From positions 5,084,001-5,148,000 of the forward strand of contig NZ_AP023354.1 in NCBI RefSeq assembly GCF_018324685.1: a stretch of DNA of 64,000 bases, read 5' to 3'. The position numbers and the translations under genes were made by a program. Each line of letters starts with the position of its first letter. The first letter of the stretch is position 1. This DNA is from Actinocatenispora sera (lineage in GTDB: Bacteria > Actinomycetota > Actinomycetes > Mycobacteriales > Micromonosporaceae). Below are positions 26,179 through 35,106 of this stretch, one piece after another. The notes beneath the pieces were generated by a model. The model made no database searches. It had not been told where the DNA came from and worked only from the letters and a program-made list of their open reading frames with translations.

Positions 26179-27390
26179 ATGAACCACCCACCCCAGTGGT
26201 CTCGCCGGCACGTCCTGATCGGCGGCGCGGTGGCCACCGCCGCCACCGGGCTCGCCGCCCTCGGCGCACCCGGTGCCGCCGCGGCGGCGACCTACCCCGC
26301 CGCGGTACGGCTCGATCCGGACGCGTTCCGCCTCACCGCCGGGCCGCGCACCGACGCGCTGCTGCACGGCCTCGACCGCGACCTGCCCCGCGCCTCGGTC
26401 CGGGAGGTACTCGCCAGCGCCGACCGCCTCGGCGCCGCCGCCACCCCGCACGCCACCGGCCTGTCCGCCGCGTTCACCTGGAACGAGGAGGACGGCGCCA
26501 CCGCGGACTGGTACCCGCAGGGCATCTCCACCAGCGGCGACGCCTCCCCCAGCGGCCGGTACGACGGTAAGCGGATGCTGTTCGCCAGCTGGTACTCCAA
26601 GAGCACCGCCCCGGACAAGGGCTCCCGGGTGTCGTTCATCGACTACACCGACCCGGCGGCCCCGCGCTACCGGCATGTGCTGCTGGTCGAGCCGTACGTC
26701 GACGACGACGGCCGGCCGAACTTCCGGGCGGTACCGGTGCACGCCGGCGGCATCGTCGTCTACGGCCACCTGCTCTACGTGGTCGACACCTGGAACGGCT
26801 TCCGGGTCTTCGACCTGCGGCACATCTGGCGGGTCGACGACTCCGACGACAACGCGGTCGGCCGCGCCGCGGACGGCAGCTACCAGGGCTTCGGCCACGC
26901 GTACGTGCTGCCGCAGTCGGTCGCGTACCTGTCCTCGACCACCGGCGACGTGGCCCAGCTGCGGTACTCCTGCTGCGGGCTGGACCGCAGCGGGCAGGCG
27001 CCGAGCATCGTGGTCGCCGAGTACAACGTGGACGGTGAGGACCCCACCGGCGCCGGTGCCCGGGTGGTGCGCTTCCCGCTGGACGGACCGACGTTCGCCA
27101 CCGCCGACGACGGGCAGGTGCACGGCACCGAGGCGTACCAGGTGTTCGTGCGCAGCATCCAGGGCGGCGTCGCCCACGGCGACCGGTTCTTCCTGTCCCG
27201 CAGCAACGGCACCACGCACTACAGCGGGCTCGTCACGTTCACCACCGACAGCGCACCGGTGCTCGCGGACGAGTCGATGCCGATCGGCACCGAGGACCTG
27301 TCGTACTGGCCGGGCCGCGACGAGGTGTGGACCCTGTGCGAGCACCCCGGCCTGCGGTTCGTCCTCGCCGTCAAGGCTGCCGCTTTCTGA
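26179..27390 (+). CDS. Tat-exported protein of unknown function
   Basis: A 403-residue secreted protein. The signal has a twin-arginine SRRHVLIGGAVATAATGL core and ends in an alanine-rich GAAAAA, so it is likely exported folded. The mature protein has repeated beta-propeller-like phrases (RMLFASWYSKST, VSFIDYTDPAAPRYRHVLLVEP, IVVYGHLLYVVDTWNGFRVFDL, AYVLPQSV, VHGTEAYQVF), suggesting a lipoprotein-free extracellular propeller. There is a YSCCG cysteine pair in the middle. A perfect CGGAGGTGATC ribosome-binding site precedes the ATG. I recognise no enzymatic motif. Confidence 0.75.
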   Translation: MNHPPQWSRRHVLIGGAVATAATGLAALGAPGAAAAATYPAAVRLDPDAFRLTAGPRTDALLHGLDRDLPRASVREVLASADRLGAAATPHATGLSAAFTWNEEDGATADWYPQGISTSGDASPSGRYDGKRMLFASWYSKSTAPDKGSRVSFIDYTDPAAPRYRHVLLVEPYVDDDGRPNFRAVPVHAGGIVVYGHLLYVVDTWNGFRVFDLRHIWRVDDSDDNAVGRAADGSYQGFGHAYVLPQSVAYLSSTTGDVAQLRYSCCGLDRSGQAPSIVVAEYNVDGEDPTGAGARVVRFPLDGPTFATADDGQVHGTEAYQVFVRSIQGGVAHGDRFFLSRSNGTTHYSGLVTFTTDSAPVLADESMPIGTEDLSYWPGRDEVWTLCEHPGLRFVLAVKAAAF

Positions 27391-27396
27391 CCCTTC

Positions 27397-27426
27397 GCCG
27401 GCCCGGCTGAGCACGGCCGGGCCGGC
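27397..27426 (+). terminator. GC-rich terminator hairpin
   Basis: Perfect 11-bp arms GCCGGCCCGGC / GCCGGGCCGGC with an 8-nt loop, 7 bp after the stop of the Tat-exported protein gene. There is no U-run, as is usual in this genome. Confidence 0.7.
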
Positions 27427-27466
27427 GGACCGGCACCGCGCGCCGTCCACGTTCTAGGCTCGGCGC

Positions 27467-28201
27467 ATGGATCTCGGACTCTCCGACCGGGTGTACCTGG
27501 TCACCGGCGGCAGCGCCGGCCTCGGCTTCGCGACCGCACGCGCCCTGGTCGACGACGGCGCCCGCGTCGTCGTCTGCTCCCGCGCGCAGGACAAGGTGGA
27601 CCGGGCGGTGGCCGACCTCGGCGCCGACCACGCCGTCGGGATCGCCGCCGACCTGGCCGACCCGGCCACCCCGCAACGGCTCATCGACACCGCCACCTCG
27701 ACGTACGGCCGACTCGACGGCGCGCTGCTGTCGGTCGGCGGGCCACCACCCGCCACCGCCGCCGGCGCCACCGACGAGCAGTGGCGGCAGGCGTTCGAGA
27801 CGGTCTTCCTCGGCGCGGTACGAGGCGCCCGCACGGTCGCCGCCGCGCTGCCCGACGGCGGCGCGATCGGCCTCGTGCTGTCCTCCTCGGTACGCTCCCC
27901 CATCACCGGCCTCGGCATCTCCAACGGGCTGCGGCCGGGGCTGGCCATGGTCACCAAGGACATGGCCGACGAGTACGGCCCGCGCGGGGTGCGGCTCGTC
28001 GGCCTGCTGCCCGGCCGGATCGCCACCGACCGGATCCTGGAGCTCGATCGCGGCACCCCGCAGTACGACGGGATCCCGCTGGGCCGCTACGGCGGGCCGG
28101 CGGAGTTCGGCGCGGTCGCCGCGTTCGTGCTCTCCCCCGCCGCGAGCTACCTGACCGGCAGCCTCATCGCCGTCGACGGCGGCGCCCTGCGCTGCCTCTG
28201 A
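27467..28201 (+). CDS. SDR-family oxidoreductase
   Basis: A 244-residue short-chain dehydrogenase. The cofactor loop is TGGSAGLGFATA, the acidic DLADPAT follows, and SVGGPPPATAA replaces the usual NNAG. The expected catalytic serine is in VLSSSVRSP. Around residues 150-160, SNGLRPGLAMVTKDMADEYG occupies the place of YxxxK with N-G-L-R, so the canonical tyrosine seems absent. Related actinobacterial proteins with this variation exist. It ends in LTGSLIAVDGGALRCL, normal for the family. Activity is therefore uncertain; the fold is clear. Confidence 0.78.
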   Translation: MDLGLSDRVYLVTGGSAGLGFATARALVDDGARVVVCSRAQDKVDRAVADLGADHAVGIAADLADPATPQRLIDTATSTYGRLDGALLSVGGPPPATAAGATDEQWRQAFETVFLGAVRGARTVAAALPDGGAIGLVLSSSVRSPITGLGISNGLRPGLAMVTKDMADEYGPRGVRLVGLLPGRIATDRILELDRGTPQYDGIPLGRYGGPAEFGAVAAFVLSPAASYLTGSLIAVDGGALRCL

Positions 28202-28245
28202 CCGACGGCCCCACACCGGCCCGACGCGACCGCCGAAGGCGGTGG

Positions 28246-28310
28246 GGTTGCACGACGACCGGACGCGGTGGCTTGCGCGACGACCGGAGGCGGCGGGTTG
28301 CGCGGCCACC
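28246..28310. repeat. 25-bp intergenic tandem repeat
   Basis: Two 25-bp units (28246-28270, 28271-28295) and a partial third, built on GTTGCRCGACGACCGGA. It lies between the convergent SDR and GAF-regulator genes. Confidence 0.7.
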
Positions 28311-28382
28311 CCGGCGGTACGGGCCGGGGCGGCCGCAGGCACCCGGGCACAGCCGGACAGGCACCCGGGTGCGTGGGTGAGG

Positions 28383-29705
28383 TTACGACCGCCACCGTTG
28401 CATCCGGGTTGCGCGCCCCCCGGCGCCGAGCTCCGCATCCAACCGGGCCAGCCGCACCGCGTACTCCCGGCGGCGCGGCGAGTCCGCCGGCAGCGCGGCG
28501 AGGGTGGCCCGGACCACCTCGGTGTCGCCGACGCCCAGCTCGCTGTCGGCGAACCGGGCCAGCGCCGTCGCATCCCGGCTGGCCAGTACGGCGGAACGCA
28601 GCTGCGCGGCGAGGTCGGCCCGCAGCGCCACCACCTCCGGCGCCTGCGACCGGGCCAGTACCGGCAGGCCGGCCAGCGCCAGGGCCCGCCGCCAGGAGCC
28701 GCGCGCGAGCAGCGCCCGGGCCTGCGCCAGGTCGGTACGAACCGGCCGGCCCAGCCGGTACGGCCGGGAGCGCAGCGCAAGCTCCGGCAGCAGCGCCCGC
28801 AACCGGGAGAGCTCCGCCCGGACCGTGACCGTTGCCGTGCTGTCGGGATACAGCGCGACCGCGAGCTGTTCGGCGCTGCGGCCGGCGGGATGCTCGCTGA
28901 GCACCAGCAGCAGCTCCGCGTGCCGCGGGCTCAACTCGACGCTGCGATGCGGCAGCCGCAGCCGGCCGAGGTCCCCGCACACGGTCAGCTGGGCCGGCTC
29001 CGGTGCCACCACCGGCCGCGGCCGGGCCAGCCGCTGCACCCGCAGCTCGGTCTCCACCGCCAGCGCGGTCGCCCGTACCAGGGCCAGCGCGTGCGGCGCC
29101 GCGACCTGGTCGCCGCCGGTGACGTCGACGAAACCGAGCACCTCGCCGGTGTCCGGGTCGTGCACCGGCGCGGCCGAACAGCTCCACGGCACGACCCGGC
29201 TGGCGAAGTGCTCGGCACCGAAGACCTGCACGCCGTGGTCGACCGCGAGCGCCATCCCGACCGCGTTGGTACCGGCGTGCCGCTCACCCCAGTTCGAGCC
29301 GGCCAGGAAGTGCATCGACTCGGCGCGGGCGCGCAGCTGCCGGTCGCCCTCCACCCACAACAGCCGACCGTCCGCGTCACCGACCGCGACGATCAGCCGG
29401 TCCAACCCGGCGGTCTCCACCAGCAACCGCCGCACGACCGGCATCGCCGCCGCGAGCTCATGGTCGGCCCGCAGCTCGCGCAGCGTGTCGTCGGTCAGCT
29501 CGACCGGTGTCTCGTGCCGGTCCGGGTCGATGCCGCTCGCCGCCGATCGTCGCCACGACTCGGCGACCACCCGCCGCACCGGTCCGCCGGCCGTACCGGT
29601 GCCGAGGAACCGGTCCCGGGCTCCGGCCAGCGCCCGGCTCAACACCCCCGGATCGCAACCCGTCGGCCACGCCAACCACTGCTCGACCATCCGCCGCTCA
29701 CCCAT
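28383..29705 (-). CDS. GAF-domain transcriptional regulator
   Basis: A 440-residue regulator. Residues 70-210 make a GAF sensor domain (GLDRLIVAVGDADGRLLWVEGD, FLAGSNWGERHAGTNAVGMAL, FASRVVPWSCSAAPVHDPDTGEVLGFVDVTGG). The C-terminal part (LSPRHAELLLVLSEHPAGRSAEQLAVALYPD, VRAELSRLRALLP) is a winged-helix-like output domain. The GTNAVG and WSCSAAPV blocks are typical of acetoin-catabolism-type GAF regulators, which in actinobacteria usually adjoin alcohol or aldehyde dehydrogenases. None is adjacent here. The 250 bp upstream of its start shows no clear motif. Confidence 0.8.
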   Translation of the reverse strand: MGERRMVEQWLAWPTGCDPGVLSRALAGARDRFLGTGTAGGPVRRVVAESWRRSAASGIDPDRHETPVELTDDTLRELRADHELAAAMPVVRRLLVETAGLDRLIVAVGDADGRLLWVEGDRQLRARAESMHFLAGSNWGERHAGTNAVGMALAVDHGVQVFGAEHFASRVVPWSCSAAPVHDPDTGEVLGFVDVTGGDQVAAPHALALVRATALAVETELRVQRLARPRPVVAPEPAQLTVCGDLGRLRLPHRSVELSPRHAELLLVLSEHPAGRSAEQLAVALYPDSTATVTVRAELSRLRALLPELALRSRPYRLGRPVRTDLAQARALLARGSWRRALALAGLPVLARSQAPEVVALRADLAAQLRSAVLASRDATALARFADSELGVGDTEVVRATLAALPADSPRRREYAVRLARLDAELGAGGRATRMQRWRS

Positions 29706-29955
29706 CTGCGCCCCGCCCGCCGCATGAGCATCCCGTCGGCACGATCAACCAGCCGCGGCCCGGCCAGGACATGCCCCGAACAGGTGACCATGTCCGCAAC
29801 GACCCGACAATGCCGGCCAGCCACACCGATACCTGCGCAGTGTCCGGTACGGGCAGGAACCGGTCAACACACCGTGACCCGTCCGAGTGCCGACGGATTC
29901 CCGCCACGCCGGCACCGCCACCCGAGCGGCGGGGGCGCACCACCCGGACCGGGCG

Positions 29956-30744
29956 TTACTCGCCGCGCCCGGCGAGGTCGGCGATCCGGCGCACCTGCGC
30001 CTCCCGTTCGGCCGCGAGCTGAGCGGGCAGGTCGTTGCCGACCGCGGCCCGCAGCAGCGCCTTCGTCTCCACCGAGGCGGCCCGCGGTGCGGCCCGCAGC
30101 GCTGCGACCAGATCGCCGGTGGCGGTGTCCAGTTCGGCCAGTGGCACGCTGAGCGTCGCGAGACCCAGCCGGTACGCCTCGGCGGCGCCGACCCGCCGGC
30201 CGGTCACGCAGATCTCCAGCGCGTGGCTGTAGCCGACCAGCTCCACCAGGTGTTTGGTGCCGCCGAGGTCGGGCACCAGCCCCAGGCTCGTCTCGGCCAT
30301 CGTGAACTGGGCGTCGTCGGCGACGATCCGCAGATCGCAGGCCAGCGCGAGCTGGAAGCCGGCACCGACCGCGTGCCCCTGCACGGCGGCGACCGACAGC
30401 AGGTCGGGCCGGCGCAGCCAGTCGAACGCCTGCTGGAACTCCGCGATCACGTCCGCACACTGGTCGGCCGGCAGCTCCGCCAGGCCGAGCAGACCGGGAT
30501 CGCCGGGACCGGAGCCGGCCAGTACGGCGGTGTCCAGGCCGGCGGAGAAGCCGCGGCCGGCGCCGCGCACCACCACGACCCGGACGTCACCGGCAAGCTC
30601 GCGACCGATCTCGCGCAGCTGCGCCCACATCTGCGGAGTCTGCGCGTTGTAGACCTCGGGGCGGTTCAGGGTCACGGTCGCCACGCCGTCGGTGACCGAC
30701 CACAGCACGTCGCCTGACGTCGAGGGGTCCTGCTGCGCGGGCAC
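29956..30744 (-). CDS. enoyl-CoA hydratase/isomerase family protein
   Basis: A 262-residue crotonase-fold protein. The oxyanion-hole segments are FSAGLDTAVL and AVQGHAVGAGFQLALACDLRIVADDAQFTMAE. The GLVPDLGGTKHL segment follows, where the second catalytic glutamate position in hydratases is occupied by a non-standard residue, so it may be an isomerase or another crotonase member. The start is GTG at 30744. It probably acts in fatty-acid or side-chain degradation. It stands alone, with no beta-oxidation partners nearby. Confidence 0.82.
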   Translation of the reverse strand: MPAQQDPSTSGDVLWSVTDGVATVTLNRPEVYNAQTPQMWAQLREIGRELAGDVRVVVVRGAGRGFSAGLDTAVLAGSGPGDPGLLGLAELPADQCADVIAEFQQAFDWLRRPDLLSVAAVQGHAVGAGFQLALACDLRIVADDAQFTMAETSLGLVPDLGGTKHLVELVGYSHALEICVTGRRVGAAEAYRLGLATLSVPLAELDTATGDLVAALRAAPRAASVETKALLRAAVGNDLPAQLAAEREAQVRRIADLAGRGE

Positions 30745-31109
30745 GCTCGTCCTCCAGCCGTCGGGGGTGTGTCACGCTACCGGTCGGCCCGGCCGCCGAA
30801 CACCGGGGTCGGTGCGCACGCTGTCGGCTCGCACGCCGCCGGCAGGCCGGAACGACGGCCGGCCGACCGGACCCGCTGGACGTCCGGACCCGCTCGGACG
30901 TCCGGACCGGAAGGGCGTCGGACGGCCGTCCAGGCTCAGGGCGGGGTTGCCGACCGGGTCCGCGAGTCGCGATCCCGCGCGGGCGGGTGCGAGTCGCAGA
31001 CCCGGCCGGAGCTGCGAGCGCACGCTGCTGTTCGATGCGCTCGTGCCGACCGCGCGGGCAGCGTCGTGCCGAGTCCAACCGGCGCCGACATCCCCGTACG
31101 CCAGGGCTC
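30745..31109. other. intergenic region, 365 bp
   Basis: This stretch lies between the enoyl-CoA hydratase gene (whose promoter must be at the left end) and the 3' end of the small HTH gene. It contains two close copies of GGACGTCCGGACC near 30870-30910 in otherwise featureless GC-rich DNA. I see no gene or RNA. Confidence 0.4.
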
Positions 31110-31337
31110 TCAGGACTTCTTGCGGCGGCGGGCGCCGCCACGCTGACGCAACTGGACGCCGGACTCGGTCAGCACGCGATGGATGAATCCGTACGAACGG
31201 CCCGTCGAGGCCGCAAGAGAACGGATGCTCTCCCCGCCGTTGTAGCGCTTGACCAGGTCCTTCGCCAGCGTCTGACGTTCGGCGCCGACGATCCGCCGCC
31301 CCTTCTCCGTGCTCGTGCTGGTGCCGGTGGCAGCCAT
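31110..31337 (-). CDS. small helix-turn-helix protein
   Basis: A 75-residue basic protein. Its middle (LAKDLVKRYNGGESIRSLAAS, TGRSYGFIHRVLTESGVQLR) is a resolvase/HTH-type DNA-binding helix pair, and it ends in an RRGGARRRKKS-like basic tail. It has no sensor or oligomerisation domain. Such mini-HTH proteins are conserved in actinobacteria with poorly known function. A GAGGG ribosome-binding site precedes the ATG, and a perfect 10-bp hairpin lies just upstream. Confidence 0.8.
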   Translation of the reverse strand: MAATGTSTSTEKGRRIVGAERQTLAKDLVKRYNGGESIRSLAASTGRSYGFIHRVLTESGVQLRQRGGARRRKKS

Positions 31338-31364
31338 ATCGATCCCTCACGTTTCACGGTGAGT

Positions 31365-31387
31365 GGTCCAACGGCCCCCGTTGGACC
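31365..31387. promoter_or_regulatory. perfect inverted repeat upstream of the HTH gene
   Basis: GGTCCAACGG and CCGTTGGACC flank a CCC loop, 27 bp before the ATG of the HTH gene. It may be an operator for the HTH protein itself or a 5'-leader hairpin. Confidence 0.5.
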
Positions 31388-31469
31388 GTCACAACGATCA
31401 TGCGGCACGACTACCACTCTCGCCAACCGAACAGCCACCACCTGTCGCCTACCCGATACCGTGTCGGCC

Positions 31470-32693
31470 GTGACGGACAGCGAACGCCCGGCCCGGCGAG
31501 ACCGGACGGCGACGGATCTGGGCGGTTGGCTGCTGCTCGTCGCACTCGGGCTGGCCGCGGTAGCGCTCGCCGGTACCCCGGCCGGAGGTGCCGTGCCTCC
31601 CGTCCTGGCCGGGTACCGGTTCGCCCCGTCACCGTGGCTCGCCGCCGCGGCGGCGCTGGCCGCGGCGGCCATCGGCGGTCAGGCGGTGCTGGCCCGGCTC
31701 GCACGGCGGCCGCCGTTCATCGCGGTCCAGGCGGTCGCCTACCTCGCCGCGCTCGGCTGGGCACTCGCGCTCGGTGCGGGCCGGCGCCACGCGCCGGCCA
31801 ACCCGGTCACCGGCGGCCCGCTGGACTACCTGCACGAGTTCGTCGACCGGCACGCCGTCGGCGGGCGACCGCCCGGTGCCGGGCTGTTGCTGTGGGCGAT
31901 CGACGCGCTCGGCCTGCCCGGCACCCTGACGGTCACCGCGCTCGGCGCGCTGACGGTGCCACTGCTGCTCGGCGCCGCGCGCAACATCTGCGGCGACACG
32001 CCGGCCCGCGGGTTCGCGCCGGTACTGGTCCTCGCGCCGTACGGGGCGCTCGTCGCCGGCGCCACCGACGGCGTCGCGGCCGCGCTCGGCGCCGGGCTGG
32101 TCGCCGCCGGCGCGCGGGCGAGCGACCGGGGCCGGACCGGCTGGCCGGCGACCGGCTGGGCGCTGCTCGCCGGGCTGCTGCTCGGGCTGGCCGCGCTGTT
32201 CAGCTATCCGGCGGTCTGGCTCGGCGGCAGCGTGGTGCTGCTCTACTTCGCCCGCCGCCGCGCCTTCCTCAACCTGGCCACCGGCCTGGGCGCGCTGGTG
32301 CTGCCGGTGGTCGCGACCGCCGGCGGGTACGCCTGGACCGCGGGGTTGGTCGCCGCCCGGGGCAGCGCCGGACCGGCCCTGTGGTGGGGCGGCATCGGGC
32401 TGGTGACGCTGCTGATGCTGACCGGGCCGCCGGTGGTCGCGAGCCTGCGCAAGGTGCGCAACACGCCGGGGTGGCCGGGCTTGGTCGGCGCCGGCGTCGC
32501 GGTCGCGTTCACCGTGCTCGGCGGCTTCGCCGGCCCGGACGTGGCGACCGCCTGGCTACCCTTCTTCGGCTGGGCCACGATCGCGGTCACCGCGCCACGA
32601 ACCCAGGCCGGACCGCCGGTGCCGGTACCGCTGCTGCTGACCGGTTCCGGCGCGCTGGTCGGCCTGCTCGTCGCCGCCGGCACCACGGCCTGA
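31470..32693 (+). CDS. GT-C-like integral membrane protein
   Basis: A 407-residue protein with about ten transmembrane segments. The loop LHEFVDRHAVGGRPPGAGLLLWA resembles the luminal loop of GT-C glycosyltransferases, where a histidine or aspartate precedes a PP motif (here GRPPG). The pattern of short loops and a long N-terminal extracytoplasmic loop fits this superfamily. It may transfer a sugar from a polyprenyl donor to an envelope glycan. The GTG at 31470 was chosen; another in-frame GTG lies 9 nt upstream. Neighbours give no functional hint. Confidence 0.6.
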   Translation: MTDSERPARRDRTATDLGGWLLLVALGLAAVALAGTPAGGAVPPVLAGYRFAPSPWLAAAAALAAAAIGGQAVLARLARRPPFIAVQAVAYLAALGWALALGAGRRHAPANPVTGGPLDYLHEFVDRHAVGGRPPGAGLLLWAIDALGLPGTLTVTALGALTVPLLLGAARNICGDTPARGFAPVLVLAPYGALVAGATDGVAAALGAGLVAAGARASDRGRTGWPATGWALLAGLLLGLAALFSYPAVWLGGSVVLLYFARRRAFLNLATGLGALVLPVVATAGGYAWTAGLVAARGSAGPALWWGGIGLVTLLMLTGPPVVASLRKVRNTPGWPGLVGAGVAVAFTVLGGFAGPDVATAWLPFFGWATIAVTAPRTQAGPPVPVPLLLTGSGALVGLLVAAGTTA

Positions 32694-32777
32694 GCACCGG
32701 CGCTCTGCCGCCGAGCGATCGCCCGGGGTCTGGCCGAGCCTCGTCGGGCAGCGGCGCCGCGAACGGTGCGGCGGGCG

Positions 32778-33773
32778 TCAGGGTACGGTGCGGGCCGGTA
32801 CCACCGGGTCGGCAAGCCGGTCGCCCAGCGTGGTGCGGGCGTACAGCACGCTGCGGCCGCTGCGGGCCCGGGTGACCAGCCCGGCGGCATGCAGTACCGA
32901 CAGTTGCTGGCTGACCGCCGCCGCCGTGACCCCGAGCCGGTAGGCGAGCTCGGTCGTGCTGGCCGGGTGTCGCAGCAGCGCGAGCAGCCGGGCCCGGGGC
33001 GCGCCGATCAGCCGCGCGAGCGCCGCCTCGGTCGCCGGCTGCGCGGCCTCCCACAGCGTCGAGCGGCCGCGCGCCGGGTACGAGATGACCGGCGGCCCGG
33101 CGGGGTCGACGACGGTCATCGCGCCGCGCGCGAACACGCTCGGTACCAGGGCGAGGCCGCGGCCGGCGACCTCCACCGCGCTGTGCTGCAGCCGGCTGGT
33201 CTGGCGCACCGTGAGTACCCCGTCGGACCAGGACACCCGGTCGTGCAGGTCGGCGAACAGCGCCCGGGCACCGCCCACGGCGAGGCTTCGGCTGCGGTGA
33301 ACGATGTCCGCGTCGAGCACCGCCCGCATCCGCGGCCACCACGGCCGCACGCAGCGCCGCCAGTACCGGTCCAGCACGGTGGCGATCTGCTCGATCAGCG
33401 CGTCCGGGTCCGCCTCGCCGGCGGCCAGTACCGGCGGCAGCCGGTCCGGACCGTAGGCGGCGAGGATGTCGTGCCACCCGAGAGCGCCCGGGGTGGCGCG
33501 GACGGTCGCGAGCTGCTCGGCGAACTTGGGGCCGGGCGCCTGCGGCCGGGGGGTGAGGAAGTCGGGCAGCCAGCGCCGGGGCGGCATCATCGCGTACAGC
33601 AGCTCGACGTCCTCGGGGTTGAGGTGCTCGGCGACGTCGTCGTGCCAGGGCAGCCGGGGCGCGTACATGCCGGGCAGCACCAGCGCGCGGACGCTGAACA
33701 CGGTCTCCTGCAGCGGCGAGTACGCGAACCACATCGACGCGAGGTCGGTCACACCCAGTCGAAGCTCCAACAT
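32778..33773 (-). CDS. ArsR-type transcriptional regulator with N-terminal extension
   Basis: A 331-residue protein. The last 90 residues are an ArsR-type winged helix (ARLIGAPRARLLALLRHPAS, TTELAYRLGVTAAAVSQQLSVL, HAAGLVTRARSGRSVLYAR). The first 230 residues form a long domain (DUF5937-like) seen in actinobacterial ArsR relatives and beginning MLELRLGVTDLASMWFAYSPLQE. It lacks the metal-binding CxC of classical ArsR. It is divergent from the MFS exporter gene with 55 bp between, so it is the probable repressor of that exporter. The 55-bp gap is locally AT-rich. Confidence 0.82.
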   Translation of the reverse strand: MLELRLGVTDLASMWFAYSPLQETVFSVRALVLPGMYAPRLPWHDDVAEHLNPEDVELLYAMMPPRRWLPDFLTPRPQAPGPKFAEQLATVRATPGALGWHDILAAYGPDRLPPVLAAGEADPDALIEQIATVLDRYWRRCVRPWWPRMRAVLDADIVHRSRSLAVGGARALFADLHDRVSWSDGVLTVRQTSRLQHSAVEVAGRGLALVPSVFARGAMTVVDPAGPPVISYPARGRSTLWEAAQPATEAALARLIGAPRARLLALLRHPASTTELAYRLGVTAAAVSQQLSVLHAAGLVTRARSGRSVLYARTTLGDRLADPVVPARTVP

Positions 33774-33828
33774 TAAGCGTCATTCTAAATCCATTGGCCG
33801 ATCGCACGGCGTGACATGGACTGGAGGC

Positions 33829-35106
33829 ATGTTCAGCACGGCACCGGACACCCCCCTCAGGACCACCGTCCGCAACCGGCTCGCCGGCCTCGTGCCGGAG
33901 GACACGGTGACCCGGCGGCTGGCCGTACAGACGCTGATCAACACGCTCGGCAACGGCCTGTTCATGACCGTCAGCGCGGTGTTCTTCACCCGCTCGGTCG
34001 GGTTGTCCGCGGTACAGGTCGGGCTCGGCCTCACCATCGCCGGCGCCTGCGGGGTCGCGGCCGGGATTCCGTTGGGCCAGCTGGCCGACCGGCTCGGCGC
34101 GAAGCGGCTGCTGATCGGGCTCTACCTGGCGCAGGCGGTCGGCCTGAGCTGCTACGCGCTGGTCGGCTCGTTCCCGGCCTTCCTGGTGGTGGCCTGCGTG
34201 GTGACCGCGCTGGACTCCGGCGGCCGGTCGGTCAAGAACGCGATGCTCGCGACCGCCCTACCGGCGCAGAGCCGGGTACGCAGCCGGGCCTACCTGCGCG
34301 CGGTCACCAACGTGGGGATCGGCGCCGGCTCGGCGCTCGCCGCGGTGGCGCTGTCGATCGACACCCGGAGCGGCTACCTGACCCTGATCGCGGTGGACGC
34401 CGCGACCTTCCTCGCCACCACCCTGCTGCTGCGCGGCATCCCGGCCGGTACTCCGGCGCGGCGTGCGGCCGACGCGCCCCGCGGCCGGCGGTTCGGCGCG
34501 CTGGGCGACCCGGCGTTCCTCGCCGTCACCGCGCTCAACGGGGTGCTGGCCATCCAGTTCAGCCTGATCGACGTGACCGTGCCGCTGTGGGTGGTCGGGC
34601 ACACGCAGGCGCCCGCCGCGGTGGTGTCCGCGATCATGATCACCAACACGGTGCTGATCGTACTGTTCCAGGTGCGCGCCACCCGCAACATCGCCGACCC
34701 GGCACCGGCGGCCCGGGTCGCCCGGCGCGCCGGGCTGCTGCTCGCCGCCGCCTGCGCGGTGTACGGCCTGGCGCACGGCGTCGGACCGGTCGCGGCGGTA
34801 CTGATCCTGTTGGCGGCCACCGGGTTGCAGGCGGTCGCCGAGATGCTGTCGTCGGCGGCCGGCTGGGCGCTGAGCTACGAGCTCGCCGATCCGGCCGCAC
34901 CCGGCGCGTACCAGGGCCTGTACAACACGGGGTTCGCCGCGGCGAGCATGCTGGCGCCGGCGCTGACCACCAACACCGCCATCCGGTTCGGGCTCGGCGG
35001 ATGGCTGGCCCTGGCCGCACTGTTCGCGGTCGCCGGCGCGGCACTGGTACCGGTCACCCGCTGGGCCCTGGCCACCCGACCGTCCACAGTGGAGGAGCAG
35101 ACATGA
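33829..35106 (+). CDS. MFS transporter
   Basis: A 425-residue major-facilitator protein with about 12 membrane segments. The loop 2-3 motif is GQLADRLGAKRLL, and ALDSGGRSVKNAML lies in segment 5. The protein is a likely drug or metabolite exporter. A GGAGG box precedes the ATG at 33829. It diverges from an ArsR regulator and overlaps a GNAT acetyltransferase gene by 4 bp (ATGA), a layout typical of small self-resistance or detoxification units. Confidence 0.88.
   Translation: MFSTAPDTPLRTTVRNRLAGLVPEDTVTRRLAVQTLINTLGNGLFMTVSAVFFTRSVGLSAVQVGLGLTIAGACGVAAGIPLGQLADRLGAKRLLIGLYLAQAVGLSCYALVGSFPAFLVVACVVTALDSGGRSVKNAMLATALPAQSRVRSRAYLRAVTNVGIGAGSALAAVALSIDTRSGYLTLIAVDAATFLATTLLLRGIPAGTPARRAADAPRGRRFGALGDPAFLAVTALNGVLAIQFSLIDVTVPLWVVGHTQAPAAVVSAIMITNTVLIVLFQVRATRNIADPAPAARVARRAGLLLAAACAVYGLAHGVGPVAAVLILLAATGLQAVAEMLSSAAGWALSYELADPAAPGAYQGLYNTGFAAASMLAPALTTNTAIRFGLGGWLALAALFAVAGAALVPVTRWALATRPSTVEEQT

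Noticed and set aside
22626-26246. A 1,200-codon leftward frame ending in the nitrilase gene
   Set aside because: Only the last 294 codons have family motifs; the rest is antisense to the CoA-transferase, DUF1707 and TetR genes.
30860-30915. GGACGTCCGGACC direct repeats as a regulatory array
   Set aside because: Only two copies in low-complexity GC-rich DNA, downstream of the genes on both sides; no supported function.
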